From: DAOTZR01 sp034432595
GTDB lineage: Bacteria > Chloroflexota > Anaerolineae > B4-G1 > SLSP01
Assembly: GCA_034432595.1 (NCBI GenBank)
Contig: DAOUBT010000033.1
Coordinates: 1 to 64,000 of the forward strand
Direction: 5' to 3'
Length of the DNA: 64,000 bases
The notes beneath the pieces are model-generated. The model was not told the origin of the DNA and searched no databases. It worked only from the letters and a program-made list of their open reading frames with translations. Positions 27,464-37,351 of this stretch are shown in pieces. The translations under genes were made by a program, and so were the position numbers. The number at the start of each line of letters is the position of its first letter. The stretch's first letter is position 1.

Positions 27464-28443
27464 TGCGGGCACTGGTCACGGGAGCGACGGGGTGTGTTGG
27501 GGCGAACATCGTCGAAGCCCTGCTCGCGCAAGGGCACGAGGTGCGGGCCTTGCGCCGGAGCACCTCCCGCCTGGATGCGCTGGACGGTTTGCAGCCGGCC
27601 TTCGTGCTGGGCGATGTCAATGATTACGCCTCCCTGGAAGCGGCGATGCGGGGGTGCGATTGGGTCTTCCACGCTGCGGCGATTTCGCAGTACTGGCGCA
27701 ACAAGCCGGAGACGATTTTCCGCGTTAACGTCGAGGGGACCAAAAATGTGTTGCGCGCTGCTCAGGCTTGCGGCGTGCGGCGCGTGGTCTTCACCAGCTC
27801 CGCGGGGGCGCTGGGCGTGCCGGCGCGCACGGGTGAGTGGATTGACGAAACCCATCCTTTCAATCAGCCGCCGGAGCGCTTCCCCTATGGCTACAGCAAG
27901 GTCCTGGCCGAACAGGAAGTGCAGGCAGCGGTGGCCTCCGGTCTGGATGTGGTGATCGTTAATCCGGTGAGCGTGATTGGACAGCGCGATGTGTACTTTG
28001 TGGGCGGCGAAATCATCCGTCAGGCGCGGCGCGGGCGCTTGCTGGCCGTGCCGCCGGGCGGGACGAGCTTTGTGTCGGCGCGCGCGGTGGGCCTGGGCCA
28101 CGTCCTGGCCGCCGAGCGCGGGCTGAGCGGCGAGCGCTATCTCCTGGCCGGGGATAACGTCACCTACATGGAGCTGGCGCAGACCATCGCCGAGGTGATT
28201 GGATGCAAGCCGCCGCGTTACGTCATCCCGCCGCGCTGGATCGAACCTCTGGCGCGCGTCCTGGACGGCCTGGCGCGGGCTGGCATCCACGTGGGGATAG
28301 AGGGCAATCAGTTGCGCCTGAGCGCATTGCCTTTATACTTCGATGGCAGCAAGGCCGAACGCGAGCTGGGCTTCCCGCACGTGCCGCTGCGTGCCGCCGT
28401 CGAAGAGGCCTGGACGTGGTACCGCGCCCACGGTCTGTTGTAG
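27463..28443 (+). CDS. NAD-dependent epimerase/dehydratase (extended SDR)
   Basis: The 326-residue Rossmann protein has the nucleotide motif TGATGCVGANIV (about residues 6-17), an Asp after strand 2/3 (GDVNDY), FTSSAGALG with the catalytic Ser/Thr, and YGYSK with the Tyr and Lys of the active site. It resembles dihydroflavonol-4-reductase-like or 3-beta-HSD-like reductases more than UDP-sugar epimerases. Translational coupling to hutH suggests a joint role, but the substrate cannot be inferred. Confidence 0.85.
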   Translation: MRALVTGATGCVGANIVEALLAQGHEVRALRRSTSRLDALDGLQPAFVLGDVNDYASLEAAMRGCDWVFHAAAISQYWRNKPETIFRVNVEGTKNVLRAAQACGVRRVVFTSSAGALGVPARTGEWIDETHPFNQPPERFPYGYSKVLAEQEVQAAVASGLDVVIVNPVSVIGQRDVYFVGGEIIRQARRGRLLAVPPGGTSFVSARAVGLGHVLAAERGLSGERYLLAGDNVTYMELAQTIAEVIGCKPPRYVIPPRWIEPLARVLDGLARAGIHVGIEGNQLRLSALPLYFDGSKAERELGFPHVPLRAAVEEAWTWYRAHGLL

Positions 28444-28480
28444 AAGGGAGCGTCGGATGACGGTCGAGTTGTTACCAGGT

Positions 28481-28667
28481 GTAATGGCTTACCTTCAGCA
28501 CCAGAACTGCGTTTGAAAGCGTCGCTGGTGCGATTTTACCCGCCAGCCTGGATAGGGTATCCGATGATGGCAACACCCTTGGGGTGGGCGAGAAGGCATT
28601 GCTTCGCCTCTCCCTACCTCGCCTGAAGGTGCTATTGGACCGTCATCCGGACAGGGTGAGCCGTTAC
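28481..28667. repeat. MITE-like element with 13-bp inverted ends
   Basis: GTAATGGCTTACC (28481-28493) and GGTGAGCCGTTAC (28655-28667) form inverted ends with one or two mismatches. Inside is the family hairpin (about 28582-28618) and a block (28540-28578) that is 36/39 identical to the reverse complement of 32263-32301. It is 187 bases long and contains no gene. It is the most complete copy in the window. Confidence 0.7.
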
Positions 28668-28699
28668 TGTCAGTTTTGAGTTCGAATGAAGAGGAGCGT

Positions 28700-30241
28700 A
28701 TGCCCCGGCGTAGATACAGAGATGATTGGTATCGCAAATACGACGCTTATGGCTATCGTAAGCGCACATCCTGGCCGCGTGTCCTGGTCCTGTTGGTGTT
28801 GATTGCGGCGGGCCTGTATGTGCTGCGCGAGCGCTTCAAGCAGGAGGAGGCGCTGCCGCTGCCTGTGTTGACCAGCGCCGCCACGCCGCCCACCCCGACC
28901 CCTTCCGCGCTTTCCTATAGCTTGCAAGCAGAGGAAGCTACCGATCGTGGCGAACTGAGCGCGGCCATCAAGGCGTATGAGCAGCTCATCGCGCTTGAAC
29001 CGGCCAACTACGACGCCTATCTCGCCCTGGCGCGGCTGTATAGCCTGACCGGTCGTCCGGAACGCGCCTACGACCTGACGCGCTACGTCTTACAAATGGA
29101 CCCGAACAACGCCCACGCCTGGGGGACGCTGGCGCTGGCTTACGATTGGATGTACGTCCTGGAGGATGCCATCCGCGCCGGGCAGAAGGCCGTGGCCTTA
29201 GCGCCCGATGCTGCCAGTGCCTATGCCCATCTGGCCGAGGCTTATGCCGACAACAAGGACTGGTACAATGCCGCGCAGGCGGCGCAAACTGCCCTCACGC
29301 TCAATCCGCAGGATGTGGATGCGCTGCGCGCCAACGCTTACGCTTTGGAGTTGCAAGGCTTCTTCAACGACGCTCTGGACGGGTACGCGCAGGCCTTGCA
29401 AATTGCTCCCTCTTTCGGGCCGCTCCTCATTGCACAGGGACGGGTCGCCACCTCCATGGGAGACTATGTGACCGCGCAGGAAAGCTATCAGAAGGCGGTG
29501 GATGCTGACCCGCTCAACGCGGAAGCGTTAGACCTGTTGGGCTGGACTTACCTGGTCAACGGGGAGTACGAGCAGGCGGAAATCTACTTCCGCCGTGCCC
29601 TGGAAGCGGTCCCCACCTACTTCCAGGCGCATGGGCACATGGGGACGCTCTATTTCCAGCGCCGCAACTACGAGGAGGCCATCCCCGCCTATCGGCAGGC
29701 GGTGCGCTACGGCGAGGCGGAAAGCCGCCGCAAAACCGCTTACATCCTTATTACCCTGGAAAGCGCCGATGCCATCGGTGATCAGCCGGCGGGGGAGCGC
29801 ATTGCCCGCGGCGATTTTTCCCATCCGCGCAATCCCGAAGGTCCCTTGCGCGCGGCGATTTCCGGCAGCGAGGAAGCCGTGGCTACCGTGCGCGGCGCGG
29901 CAAGGCTGGACGTGATGACCGGTCTCTACAGTCTACGGCTGACGGGCCTGCCGTCCGCGCCGGCGGGTAAGGCCTACGTGGCCTGGTTCGTGCGCCTGCG
30001 CACCCCCTCGCGCGCTATCGTGCACAGCGAGCCTTTTTATCCCGATGCCGAAGGGCGCGTCACGCTGAACGGCGAGACCGGCGCCGTGCGCGGGGTTCCG
30101 ATCGAATACTACTACACCCTGGCTCTGTGTCACTACTTCCTGGCACAGTGCGAGCAGGCTGACCCTTACTTGAACGTTGCTTTAGCCATTGATGCTGAAG
30201 ATGCCAATGCCCTGCAAATCTGGAAGCTTTGCCACCCGTAA
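28700..30241 (+). CDS. Membrane-anchored TPR-repeat protein
   Basis: The 513-residue protein has a basic cytoplasmic start, one membrane helix (about residues 23-42, WPRVLVLLVLIAAGLYVL) and a Pro/Thr-rich linker. About seven tetratricopeptide repeats run from residue 70 to 350 (motifs such as YDAYLALARLYSLTGRPERA and AEALDLLGWTYLVNGEYEQA). The last 140 residues form a beta-rich domain (LRLTGLPSAPAGKAYVAWF) like those that sense or bind ligands outside the cell. GAGGAG just before ATG 28700 decides the start. It probably scaffolds other proteins at the membrane surface; the partner is unknown. Confidence 0.82.
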   Translation: MPRRRYRDDWYRKYDAYGYRKRTSWPRVLVLLVLIAAGLYVLRERFKQEEALPLPVLTSAATPPTPTPSALSYSLQAEEATDRGELSAAIKAYEQLIALEPANYDAYLALARLYSLTGRPERAYDLTRYVLQMDPNNAHAWGTLALAYDWMYVLEDAIRAGQKAVALAPDAASAYAHLAEAYADNKDWYNAAQAAQTALTLNPQDVDALRANAYALELQGFFNDALDGYAQALQIAPSFGPLLIAQGRVATSMGDYVTAQESYQKAVDADPLNAEALDLLGWTYLVNGEYEQAEIYFRRALEAVPTYFQAHGHMGTLYFQRRNYEEAIPAYRQAVRYGEAESRRKTAYILITLESADAIGDQPAGERIARGDFSHPRNPEGPLRAAISGSEEAVATVRGAARLDVMTGLYSLRLTGLPSAPAGKAYVAWFVRLRTPSRAIVHSEPFYPDAEGRVTLNGETGAVRGVPIEYYYTLALCHYFLAQCEQADPYLNVALAIDAEDANALQIWKLCHP

Positions 30242-30372
30242 GCGTTCATGCTGTTCATGAGACGGCTCAGCCTGATGCGTTTAACCGTCGGGATGCCTGA
30301 ACGTAGCAACGGTGTGTTTCCTGCGGTTAACAGGTCAGACAGAGTCATTACCTTGCAATAAAGGGGGGATTT

Positions 30373-32178
30373 ATGGCTGGGCCATCGCGAATGTATCTGG
30401 TTCGAGGAGTAGCCGCGGCGAAAGCCGGTGACATAACCGAGGCGCGTCTCTATCTGGAAAAACTTCTCGCGCTTGGCCCGACACCCGACGAAGAGGAAAA
30501 GGCCAAGCTCTGGCTGGCGCGTATTGAGACCGATCCGGCGAAAAAACGCGATTGGTTTGAGACCCTGGCGGTTGAGTTTCCGTTCAATCCGGAGATCCAA
30601 CGCGAGCTGGCGCTGCTCAAAGGTGAACTGAAACCCGATGAGCTGATCAATCCTGACAGCCTGGAGTCTGTTGCAGCTACAGCTCCGCGCTGCCCACGCT
30701 GCGGAAGTGAGCTGGGGGTGGAAGAAGGGGCGACGGAGCGGCGCTGTCCGTTGTGCGGCTGGTACGCCGCCCTGGTGCCGGAAGCGATTCCCGCCGCCGA
30801 TGCGGAGACGCTGCTCCGTCAGGGCATGGCGGCGGCACGCGGTGGGGATAAGGAGCGCGCGCGGCAGGCATTCACCCGCATCCTGCAGGCTAAGCCGGAT
30901 ACGGTGCCGCAGGAGACGGTGATTCAGGCGTGGTTGTGGCTGAGCGGTTTGACCACCTCGGTGGAAGAGCGCCGCCGTTGCCTGGAGGCGGTGCTGCGCC
31001 TTAACCCGGACCATGCGATTGCTAAGCAGGGCCTGGCGTTATTGGACGCGCAGACTCCCCCTCAGCCCACCGCTACGCCGGACGAAGCGCCCGCAGACCC
31101 GGTGGCCATGCTCAAAGCACGACGCATCACTTGTCCAAAGTGTGGAGGGAGCATGACCGCGCGCGGAAACAATTTGGAATGCGATTACTGCGGCTATAAG
31201 CGCCCGATCCTGTATGCATTACACGAAAGTTCCGTTGCCGGGGAACAGAATTTTACGGTAGCGCTTGCTACGGCGAAAGGTCACCGTCTCCCCATTGGCA
31301 TGGGGGTGCTGAAATGTCAGGCCTGTGGCGCGCAGTACCTGCTGCTGGCGACGCAGATGTCGGTTAAATGCGCTTACTGCGGCTCGCCCCATGTGGTTGA
31401 GGCTGGGCAGATGTCCCTCATCTCACCGCACGGAGTGGTGCCCATGGAGGTGACTGCCGGGCAGGCGGAACTGGCTCTGCGGGCCTGGCTGGAGGAGAAA
31501 AAGCTTCAGGATGCTGTGTACATCGTCTCGTTGCAGGGGGCTTTTGTGCCGGTATGGACGTTCGATGTGGGCGGTGAGGTGGCCTGGCAAGCTACGGTTG
31601 TCGTAAATGAGAGGGGTCGCAATAATAGCATGGTTCGCTATGATGTTTCGGGTGCATATCCGCTGATGGAAGATGATGTGCGCGTGCCGGCGAGCCACAC
31701 GCTCCCCATGAAATTGAGCGGTGTTGTGGATACCTTTGACACAAATCAGGCCAAACCTTTTATGCCGGAATTTGTGGCAAGTTGGCCGGTGGAAATCTAT
31801 AGCGTTACGGTTTCCGACGCTTCAATTGTGGCGCGTTCCAAGGCACTTTCCAACAAGCAAAGTGCGATAGACTTTCAGATTCGTATGCAAACCCAGGGTG
31901 GGTCAGTGCACAATCTCCGTGTTAACACCGCACGTGTGGCGATTCAATCCTACAAGCTGGTGTTGATTCCTCTGTGGGTAGCGCGTTACAAACCGGTCAC
32001 CGGCGTAGAAGAGGACGCGAAGCCGGGTTACATCGTCATTCAGGGACAGACCGGCACGGTATACGAGCCACCGCGACACAGCCTGATGGGTGACCAACTC
32101 GGCACTGCTCTGGACGAGCTCCTGGACGACGTGAGTGATTTCCTGGGTGGGTTGTTCGGGCGGCGCAAGAAAAGCTGA
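30373..32178 (+). CDS. TPR and zinc-ribbon multidomain protein
   Basis: The 601-residue protein starts with a short TPR-like unit (1-85), then a zinc ribbon (Cys107, 110, 125, 128), a second helical repeat unit (about 145-230) and two more zinc ribbons (Cys254, 257, 270, 273 and Cys315, 318, 333, 336). The C-terminal half is a beta-rich domain without a recognisable enzyme motif (WTFDVGGEVAWQA, IPLWVARYKPVTG). There is no signal or membrane helix, so it should be cytoplasmic. It shares the TPR theme with the gene before it, from which it is separated by 131 bases. AAGGGGGGA precedes the ATG. Function unknown. Confidence 0.78.
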   Translation: MAGPSRMYLVRGVAAAKAGDITEARLYLEKLLALGPTPDEEEKAKLWLARIETDPAKKRDWFETLAVEFPFNPEIQRELALLKGELKPDELINPDSLESVAATAPRCPRCGSELGVEEGATERRCPLCGWYAALVPEAIPAADAETLLRQGMAAARGGDKERARQAFTRILQAKPDTVPQETVIQAWLWLSGLTTSVEERRRCLEAVLRLNPDHAIAKQGLALLDAQTPPQPTATPDEAPADPVAMLKARRITCPKCGGSMTARGNNLECDYCGYKRPILYALHESSVAGEQNFTVALATAKGHRLPIGMGVLKCQACGAQYLLLATQMSVKCAYCGSPHVVEAGQMSLISPHGVVPMEVTAGQAELALRAWLEEKKLQDAVYIVSLQGAFVPVWTFDVGGEVAWQATVVVNERGRNNSMVRYDVSGAYPLMEDDVRVPASHTLPMKLSGVVDTFDTNQAKPFMPEFVASWPVEIYSVTVSDASIVARSKALSNKQSAIDFQIRMQTQGGSVHNLRVNTARVAIQSYKLVLIPLWVARYKPVTGVEEDAKPGYIVIQGQTGTVYEPPRHSLMGDQLGTALDELLDDVSDFLGGLFGRRKKS

Positions 32179-32546
32179 GGGGGGATGAAAAGGGCAGGAG
32201 ACTTTGTGACTGATTGAGGGTGGGCGAAGGCGTTTCCCTCGGCTACCCCAAACCTACCCCCTGGGTGTTGCAATCAACGGATGCCCTATCCAGGCTGGCG
32301 GTTGAACCCGCGCCATAAGGGCCCTTTCTGTGCCCTGCGGGTATCTACGACTTACACGGTCGCGACCTGAGGACGCGCAAGTCCGCTTGCACGTCCCTAG
32401 CGGCAAGCTCAATCGCTGTTTGGGTGCTGGAGGTAAGTAGCTACCTCGAAAAAACCGGATTCGTTTTCCTTCCCACAGGTCCATTGGGGTCGCTGTGGTT
32501 ATTTAAACGCGATGCATGGTGTTTATCCCCGTTCCCCGGAGGTGTT
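32179..32546. other. Gap with inverted repeat copy before the oxidase gene
   Basis: The gap holds a family hairpin (32218-32249) and, at 32263-32301, the 39-base block shared in opposite orientation with 28540-28578. An open frame through 32424-32546 is continuous with the next gene but has no start signal and no family match. I see no other gene. Confidence 0.55.
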
Positions 32547-35258
32547 ATGAAACTCTCTTTCACACTCAACGGCAATCCGATGACGCTTGAGGTGGACGAA
32601 TCCCTCACCTTGCTCCGTCTATTGCGCGATCATTTGGGCCTGCTGGGCACCAAAGTTGGCTGCGAGATCGGCGTATGCGGTGCGTGTTCGGTGTTGGTGG
32701 ATGACCGCCTGACGCGCGCGTGCCGCACGCCGGTCCGCGCGGTGGAGGGGCGCGCGGTGGTCACCATCGAGGGGCTGCTCGGTCCGGATGGCGAGCCTTC
32801 CGACCTGCAGCGCAATTTTCTCCGCTACAGCGCGGTGCAGTGCGGTTACTGCACGCCGGGGATGATTATGGCCGCGGAGGCGTTGCTGCGGCGCACCCTC
32901 ACCCCCACGCGCGAGGAAATCCGTCAGGCCCTGCGCGGTAACCTGTGCCGCTGCACCGGTTATCAACAAATTTTTGAAGCGATTGAGGCCACAGCACGCG
33001 AACGGCGTAGCGGTGTGGCCGCCACGCCGCCGCCGGGACCGGTGCATGTGGATGGCGTCGCCAAGGTGACGGGGCAGGCGCGCTTTGTGGGCGACATCCG
33101 CCTGCCGGGGATGCTCTACGCGCGCGTGTTGCGCAGCCCGCTACCCCATGCGCGCATCGTGCGGTTGGATACCTCGCCGGCGTTGCAGGTGCCGGGTGTG
33201 CTGGCCGTCATCACGGCGGAGGATTTTGTGGATAAGGGACGCTTCGGCTGGCCCGTGGCGGATGCGTATGTGCTTACCCCGGATAAGGTGCGCATGGTGG
33301 GCGACCCCATCGCCGCGGTGGCAGCGACCTCGCGCGAGGCGGCGCAGGCTGGAGTCGCGGCTATCCTGGTGGAGTACGAGCCGTTGCCGGTGGTGACGGA
33401 TGTGAGCGACGCGCTCAAGCCCGAAGCGCCGTGCATCCCCTCCCATCCGGAAGCCGTGGATAATCTCTGCGTGACCCACATCGTGCGTTACAATGACCCG
33501 CAGCCGTGGCTGGAGCAGGCCGATGTGACGCTGGAGGCGACTTACGAGCTGCCGCGGCAGGAGCACGCCTACATCGAGACCGAGGCGGCGCTGGCCGTGC
33601 CCGAACCCGATGGCGGGGTGACGGTGTACGCCAACTGTCAGAGTCCGTTTATCGCGCGGGATGTGCTGGTGCGCGTGTTGGGACTGCCACCGGAGCAGGT
33701 GCGCGTGATTCAGCCTTTTGTGGGCGGGGCGTTTGGCGGCAAGGACGACGGGGTCTATCAGACGGCGGCGCAGGCGGCGCGTCTGGCTTTGGTGACGGGC
33801 AAGCCGGTCCAACTCTGGCTTTCGCGCGAGGAGTCCATGGCCGCTTCCTACAAGCGCGAGGCGATGCGCATCCACTGGCGCGCGGGGGCGACGCGCGCGG
33901 GCGAATTGTTGGGGGCCCACATCGAGGTGCTGGTGGATAACGGCGCCTATTCCGCAGCCACGCCGCTTTCCTCCTGGCGCGCCACGGTGCACGCGGCCGG
34001 TGCCTATCGCTACAAGGCGGTGCACATCAACACCCACGTCATCTACACCAACAACGGCTATGGCGGCGCTTTCCGCGGCTTTGGCAATCCGCCGGTGACT
34101 TTCGCCGCCGAAGTGGCTATAGATGAGCTGGCCCATGCGGTGGGCATGGACCCGTTGGCGTTCCGCCTGCAAAACGCGCTGCGCGCCGGGGATCGCACCT
34201 GCGCGGGCAACGCGCTGGAATATCCCCCCGGCCTGGTGGAGTGTCTGCGTTGGGTGCGCGAGCATTCGGATTGGGAGCGCAAACGCGCGGCTTACGCACA
34301 ACAGCCCGACGATGCGCCCGTGCGGCGCGGCATCGGCGTGGCGTGCTACTTCCATGGCATCGGCCTGGGCAGCGAGGGACGGGACTACGCTGCCATCACG
34401 TTGCGCATTGGCGAGGATAACAGCGTCGTTCTGCAGGCCGGTCTCACGGATTACGGGCAGGGCAGTCGCACCGTCTTCAGTGCGTTGGCGGCGCAGGCTC
34501 TGGGCGTAAAGCTGGAGCGCGTGCAGATGCCGCGTCCCGATACGGATACGGCCCTGGAATCCGGTCCCACGGTAGCCTCACGCGCCTCCGTGGTGGGCGG
34601 CAACGCCGTGCTGGTGGCCGCGCGCAAGCTGGAAGGGATGTTGCGCCTTGCCGCGGCGGAAGCGTTCCACTGCGCACCGGAAGACGTGCAGCGCGTCGGC
34701 GAGGATTTCCTGGGGCCGGGCGAGGATTTGCTGCGCTTCGAGGAGGTGGTACGGCACGCGCGCGCTTTGGGGCTGCAGCTCTTTGCGCAGGGACGCTGGG
34801 AGGTGCCGCACAAGCATTGGGATTTTGCCAGTGGCACGGGTGTGCCCTATTTCGCCTACACGTTCGGCGCGGAAGTGGTGGAGGTGGAAGTCGAAGGCAA
34901 GACGATTCGTCCCGTGCGCCTGTGGATGGCCCACGACGGGGGGAAAATCCTCTTCCCCATGGGCGCTTACGGGCAAATGTACGGTGGCATCGCGCAGGGA
35001 TTGGGCTATGCGCTGATGGAGGACTTTTCCTACACGGACGGCGTGCCCGATAAGCTCAACTTCAACCGCTACCGTATCCCGCGCGCCGGGGACATGCCGG
35101 ACATGGAGGGGGTGTTCCTGGAATTCCCGGCGAGCTTTGGCCCGCTGGGGGCGAAGAACCTGGCCGAGCCGATGTTGCTGGGCACGGCGCCCGCCCTGGC
35201 GAATGCCGTCTTTCACGCCACCGGCGTGCGCCTGCGCAAACTTCCGCTCAAACTGTGA
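32547..35258 (+). CDS. Xanthine-dehydrogenase-type molybdenum hydroxylase, Fe-S and Mo domains fused
   Basis: The 903-residue protein joins two subunits that are usually separate. Residues 1-155 are the 2x[2Fe-2S] domain: plant-type cluster Cys39, 44, 47, 59 and the second cluster Cys99, 102, 134, 136. From about 165 it is the molybdopterin domain, with FVGGAFGGKDDG, GAFRGFGNPP (XDH-like; CO dehydrogenase has a Cys-containing loop here), and a catalytic Glu likely in LGAKNLAEPM near the end. The FAD domain is absent from this chain and from the neighbourhood, so electrons may go to another acceptor. GGAGG before ATG 32547 fixes the start. Adenine deaminase follows, which suggests hypoxanthine or xanthine as substrate. 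Confidence 0.88.
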   Translation: MKLSFTLNGNPMTLEVDESLTLLRLLRDHLGLLGTKVGCEIGVCGACSVLVDDRLTRACRTPVRAVEGRAVVTIEGLLGPDGEPSDLQRNFLRYSAVQCGYCTPGMIMAAEALLRRTLTPTREEIRQALRGNLCRCTGYQQIFEAIEATARERRSGVAATPPPGPVHVDGVAKVTGQARFVGDIRLPGMLYARVLRSPLPHARIVRLDTSPALQVPGVLAVITAEDFVDKGRFGWPVADAYVLTPDKVRMVGDPIAAVAATSREAAQAGVAAILVEYEPLPVVTDVSDALKPEAPCIPSHPEAVDNLCVTHIVRYNDPQPWLEQADVTLEATYELPRQEHAYIETEAALAVPEPDGGVTVYANCQSPFIARDVLVRVLGLPPEQVRVIQPFVGGAFGGKDDGVYQTAAQAARLALVTGKPVQLWLSREESMAASYKREAMRIHWRAGATRAGELLGAHIEVLVDNGAYSAATPLSSWRATVHAAGAYRYKAVHINTHVIYTNNGYGGAFRGFGNPPVTFAAEVAIDELAHAVGMDPLAFRLQNALRAGDRTCAGNALEYPPGLVECLRWVREHSDWERKRAAYAQQPDDAPVRRGIGVACYFHGIGLGSEGRDYAAITLRIGEDNSVVLQAGLTDYGQGSRTVFSALAAQALGVKLERVQMPRPDTDTALESGPTVASRASVVGGNAVLVAARKLEGMLRLAAAEAFHCAPEDVQRVGEDFLGPGEDLLRFEEVVRHARALGLQLFAQGRWEVPHKHWDFASGTGVPYFAYTFGAEVVEVEVEGKTIRPVRLWMAHDGGKILFPMGAYGQMYGGIAQGLGYALMEDFSYTDGVPDKLNFNRYRIPRAGDMPDMEGVFLEFPASFGPLGAKNLAEPMLLGTAPALANAVFHATGVRLRKLPLKL

Positions 35259-35334
35259 GACGACAGGGCCCTGGACGTTGCCCGGACGACCGGGTAATCC
35301 GGCGAAACTTGATTGAACCATGGGAGGCAGAAGA

Positions 35335-37068
35335 ATGGAGCGCGAAACTTTGTTGCGTGTTTTGGCCGTTGCACGCGGGGATGAACCCGCCGACCTGATC
35401 TTGCGCGGCGGGCGTGTGCTGAACGTCTTCACCGGCGAAGTGCTGGAAGCGGATGTGGTCATCGCCGCCGGCCTGATAGCCGCCGTTGGCAAGGGCTATC
35501 GCGGCGAGGTCGAAGTGGATGTGCAGGGCCACTATCTGGTCCCCGGCCTGATAGACGGCCACGTCCACATCGAGTCCTCGATGGTCAGTCCCTACGCTTT
35601 TGCGCGCGGCGTTGTGCCGCACGGCACCACCACGGTGATTGCCGATCCGCATGAAATTGCCAACGTCGCCGGTGCGGAGGGGATCCGCTACATGCTGGAT
35701 GCGACAGAAGCCCTGCCGCTTTCGGTGTTTGTGATGTTGCCCTCGTGTGTGCCGGCCACGTCCATGGGGACGGCGGGCGCAACCCTGGAGGCTGATGACC
35801 TGCGCGCCCTGGCCAATCATCCGCGGGTGTTGGGCCTGGGTGAGTTCATGAATGTGCCGGGCGCGGTGTTGGGATTGCCGGGTGCGCTGGAGAAGCTGCT
35901 CGCGTTTCAAGGGCGGCTCATAGATGGCCACGCGCCGGGCGTGAGTGGCGCCTGGTTGCAGGCTTACATGGCCGCCGGGCCACGCACCGATCACGAAAGC
36001 CTTACAGCGGAGGAGGCGCTGGAAAAGGTGCGCGCGGGCATGACCATCCTGGTGCGCGAAGCGACCGCTGCCAAAAACTTGCGCGCCCTCCTGCCGGCGA
36101 TAACCCCATCCAACAGCCGCCGCTTTGCCTTCGCCACGGATGACCGCCACCCGGCGGATTTGCTCGATGAGGGCCACATTGACCATCTGGTGCGTCTGGC
36201 CATACGCCACGGCCTTGACCCCATCACGGCGTTGCAGATGGCCACCTTGAACGCCGCCGACGCTTTTGGTTTGCGCGACCGCGGCGCCCTGGCGCCGGGA
36301 CGCCGCGCCGATGTGGTCGTTACGCCGTCGCTGGAAGCCTTCCGCGCCGCGCAGGTGTACGTCGCCGGTCGTCTGGTCGCGCAGGAGGGGCAGCCGGTGG
36401 GGACATGGCCTGCGCCTGCCCCCGTCCCCGACGCGGTGCGCGGCAGTGTCCACCTCACGGCGGCGCAGTTCGACTTTCGCATCCCCGCAGTGGGCGAGCG
36501 CCTGCGCGTCATCGGCATCGTGCCGGAGCAAATCATCACCGAGGCCCTGGTCATGGAACCCACCGTGCAGGGGGATGAGGTTGTCGCGGATGTGACGCGC
36601 GACGTGTTGAAGTTGGCGGTGCTGGAGCGTCACCATGGGACGGGGCGCGTCGGCCTGGGGTTGGTGCACGGCATCGGCTTGCGGCGCGGCGCTCTGGCCG
36701 GCAGCGTGGGCCACGATGCGCACAATATCACCGTGGTGGGGGTGGATGATGACTCCATGCGCACGGCGGTGCGTGCCGTCGCGGAGCTGGGGGGCGGCCT
36801 GGTGGCGGCGTGCGGCACGGAGGTGCTCGCCGCGGTCCCGCTTCCCCTGGCCGGTTTGATGTCCGATCAGGCATTGGAAGTCGTGCGCGGGCAGATGGAC
36901 GCGCTGCTTGGCACGGCGCGGGCGCTGGGTTCTCCGTTGCACGATCCCTTCATGCATTTGGGCTTCCTGGCGCTGGAGGTGATCCCGGCGCTAAAACTGA
37001 CCGATCAGGGCCTGGTGGATGTGACGCAATTTAAGTTTGTGCCTTTGTGGGAGTTGGCAAGTTCGTGA
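35335..37068 (+). CDS. ade: Adenine deaminase
   Basis: The 577-residue metal-dependent amidohydrolase converts adenine to hypoxanthine. Hallmarks are VPGLIDGHVHIESSM (metal-binding His pair, about residues 70-84), GVVPHGTTTVIADPHEIANV, LIDGHAPG and FATDDRHPADLL. The C-terminal half carries GSVGHDAHNITVVG, the domain special to Ade rather than other amidohydrolases. GGGAGG 7 bases before ATG 35335 favours it over ATG 35320. Together with the preceding hydroxylase it makes a purine salvage/catabolism pair: adenine to hypoxanthine, then oxidation. Confidence 0.93.
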   Translation: MERETLLRVLAVARGDEPADLILRGGRVLNVFTGEVLEADVVIAAGLIAAVGKGYRGEVEVDVQGHYLVPGLIDGHVHIESSMVSPYAFARGVVPHGTTTVIADPHEIANVAGAEGIRYMLDATEALPLSVFVMLPSCVPATSMGTAGATLEADDLRALANHPRVLGLGEFMNVPGAVLGLPGALEKLLAFQGRLIDGHAPGVSGAWLQAYMAAGPRTDHESLTAEEALEKVRAGMTILVREATAAKNLRALLPAITPSNSRRFAFATDDRHPADLLDEGHIDHLVRLAIRHGLDPITALQMATLNAADAFGLRDRGALAPGRRADVVVTPSLEAFRAAQVYVAGRLVAQEGQPVGTWPAPAPVPDAVRGSVHLTAAQFDFRIPAVGERLRVIGIVPEQIITEALVMEPTVQGDEVVADVTRDVLKLAVLERHHGTGRVGLGLVHGIGLRRGALAGSVGHDAHNITVVGVDDDSMRTAVRAVAELGGGLVAACGTEVLAAVPLPLAGLMSDQALEVVRGQMDALLGTARALGSPLHDPFMHLGFLALEVIPALKLTDQGLVDVTQFKFVPLWELASS

Positions 37069-37351
37069 GATGTGCTAAACTCTAACCAACAGCACGATAA
37101 CTTGGGGTCATGCATAGGCGATGAGAGCGGTTGAGGCGTTGGCGTGAACAGGCGCGCTTGAAAGCGGTCGGACGTTTCCCCCATACGCCTCATGACTCTC
37201 TATCCATAACAGGCACAGGCGAACGGAGTCGGTTCGCCCTGGGCAAGAATACGAAGCCGGCAGGTGACCTTTCGGGAGCACACGAAAAGCCGGTTGTAAC
37301 ACAGCGCTGTCCTTTCTGGGACGAGCAGAGGCGGTCAGGTAGGGTGTGAGC

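Noticed and set aside
32424..32546. 41-residue extension of the molybdenum hydroxylase
   Set aside because: It has no ribosome site; GGAGG directly precedes ATG 32547, where the ferredoxin-like domain begins.
35248..36957. 569-residue open frame on the minus strand
   Set aside because: It is antisense to adenine deaminase and lacks any recognisable motif.
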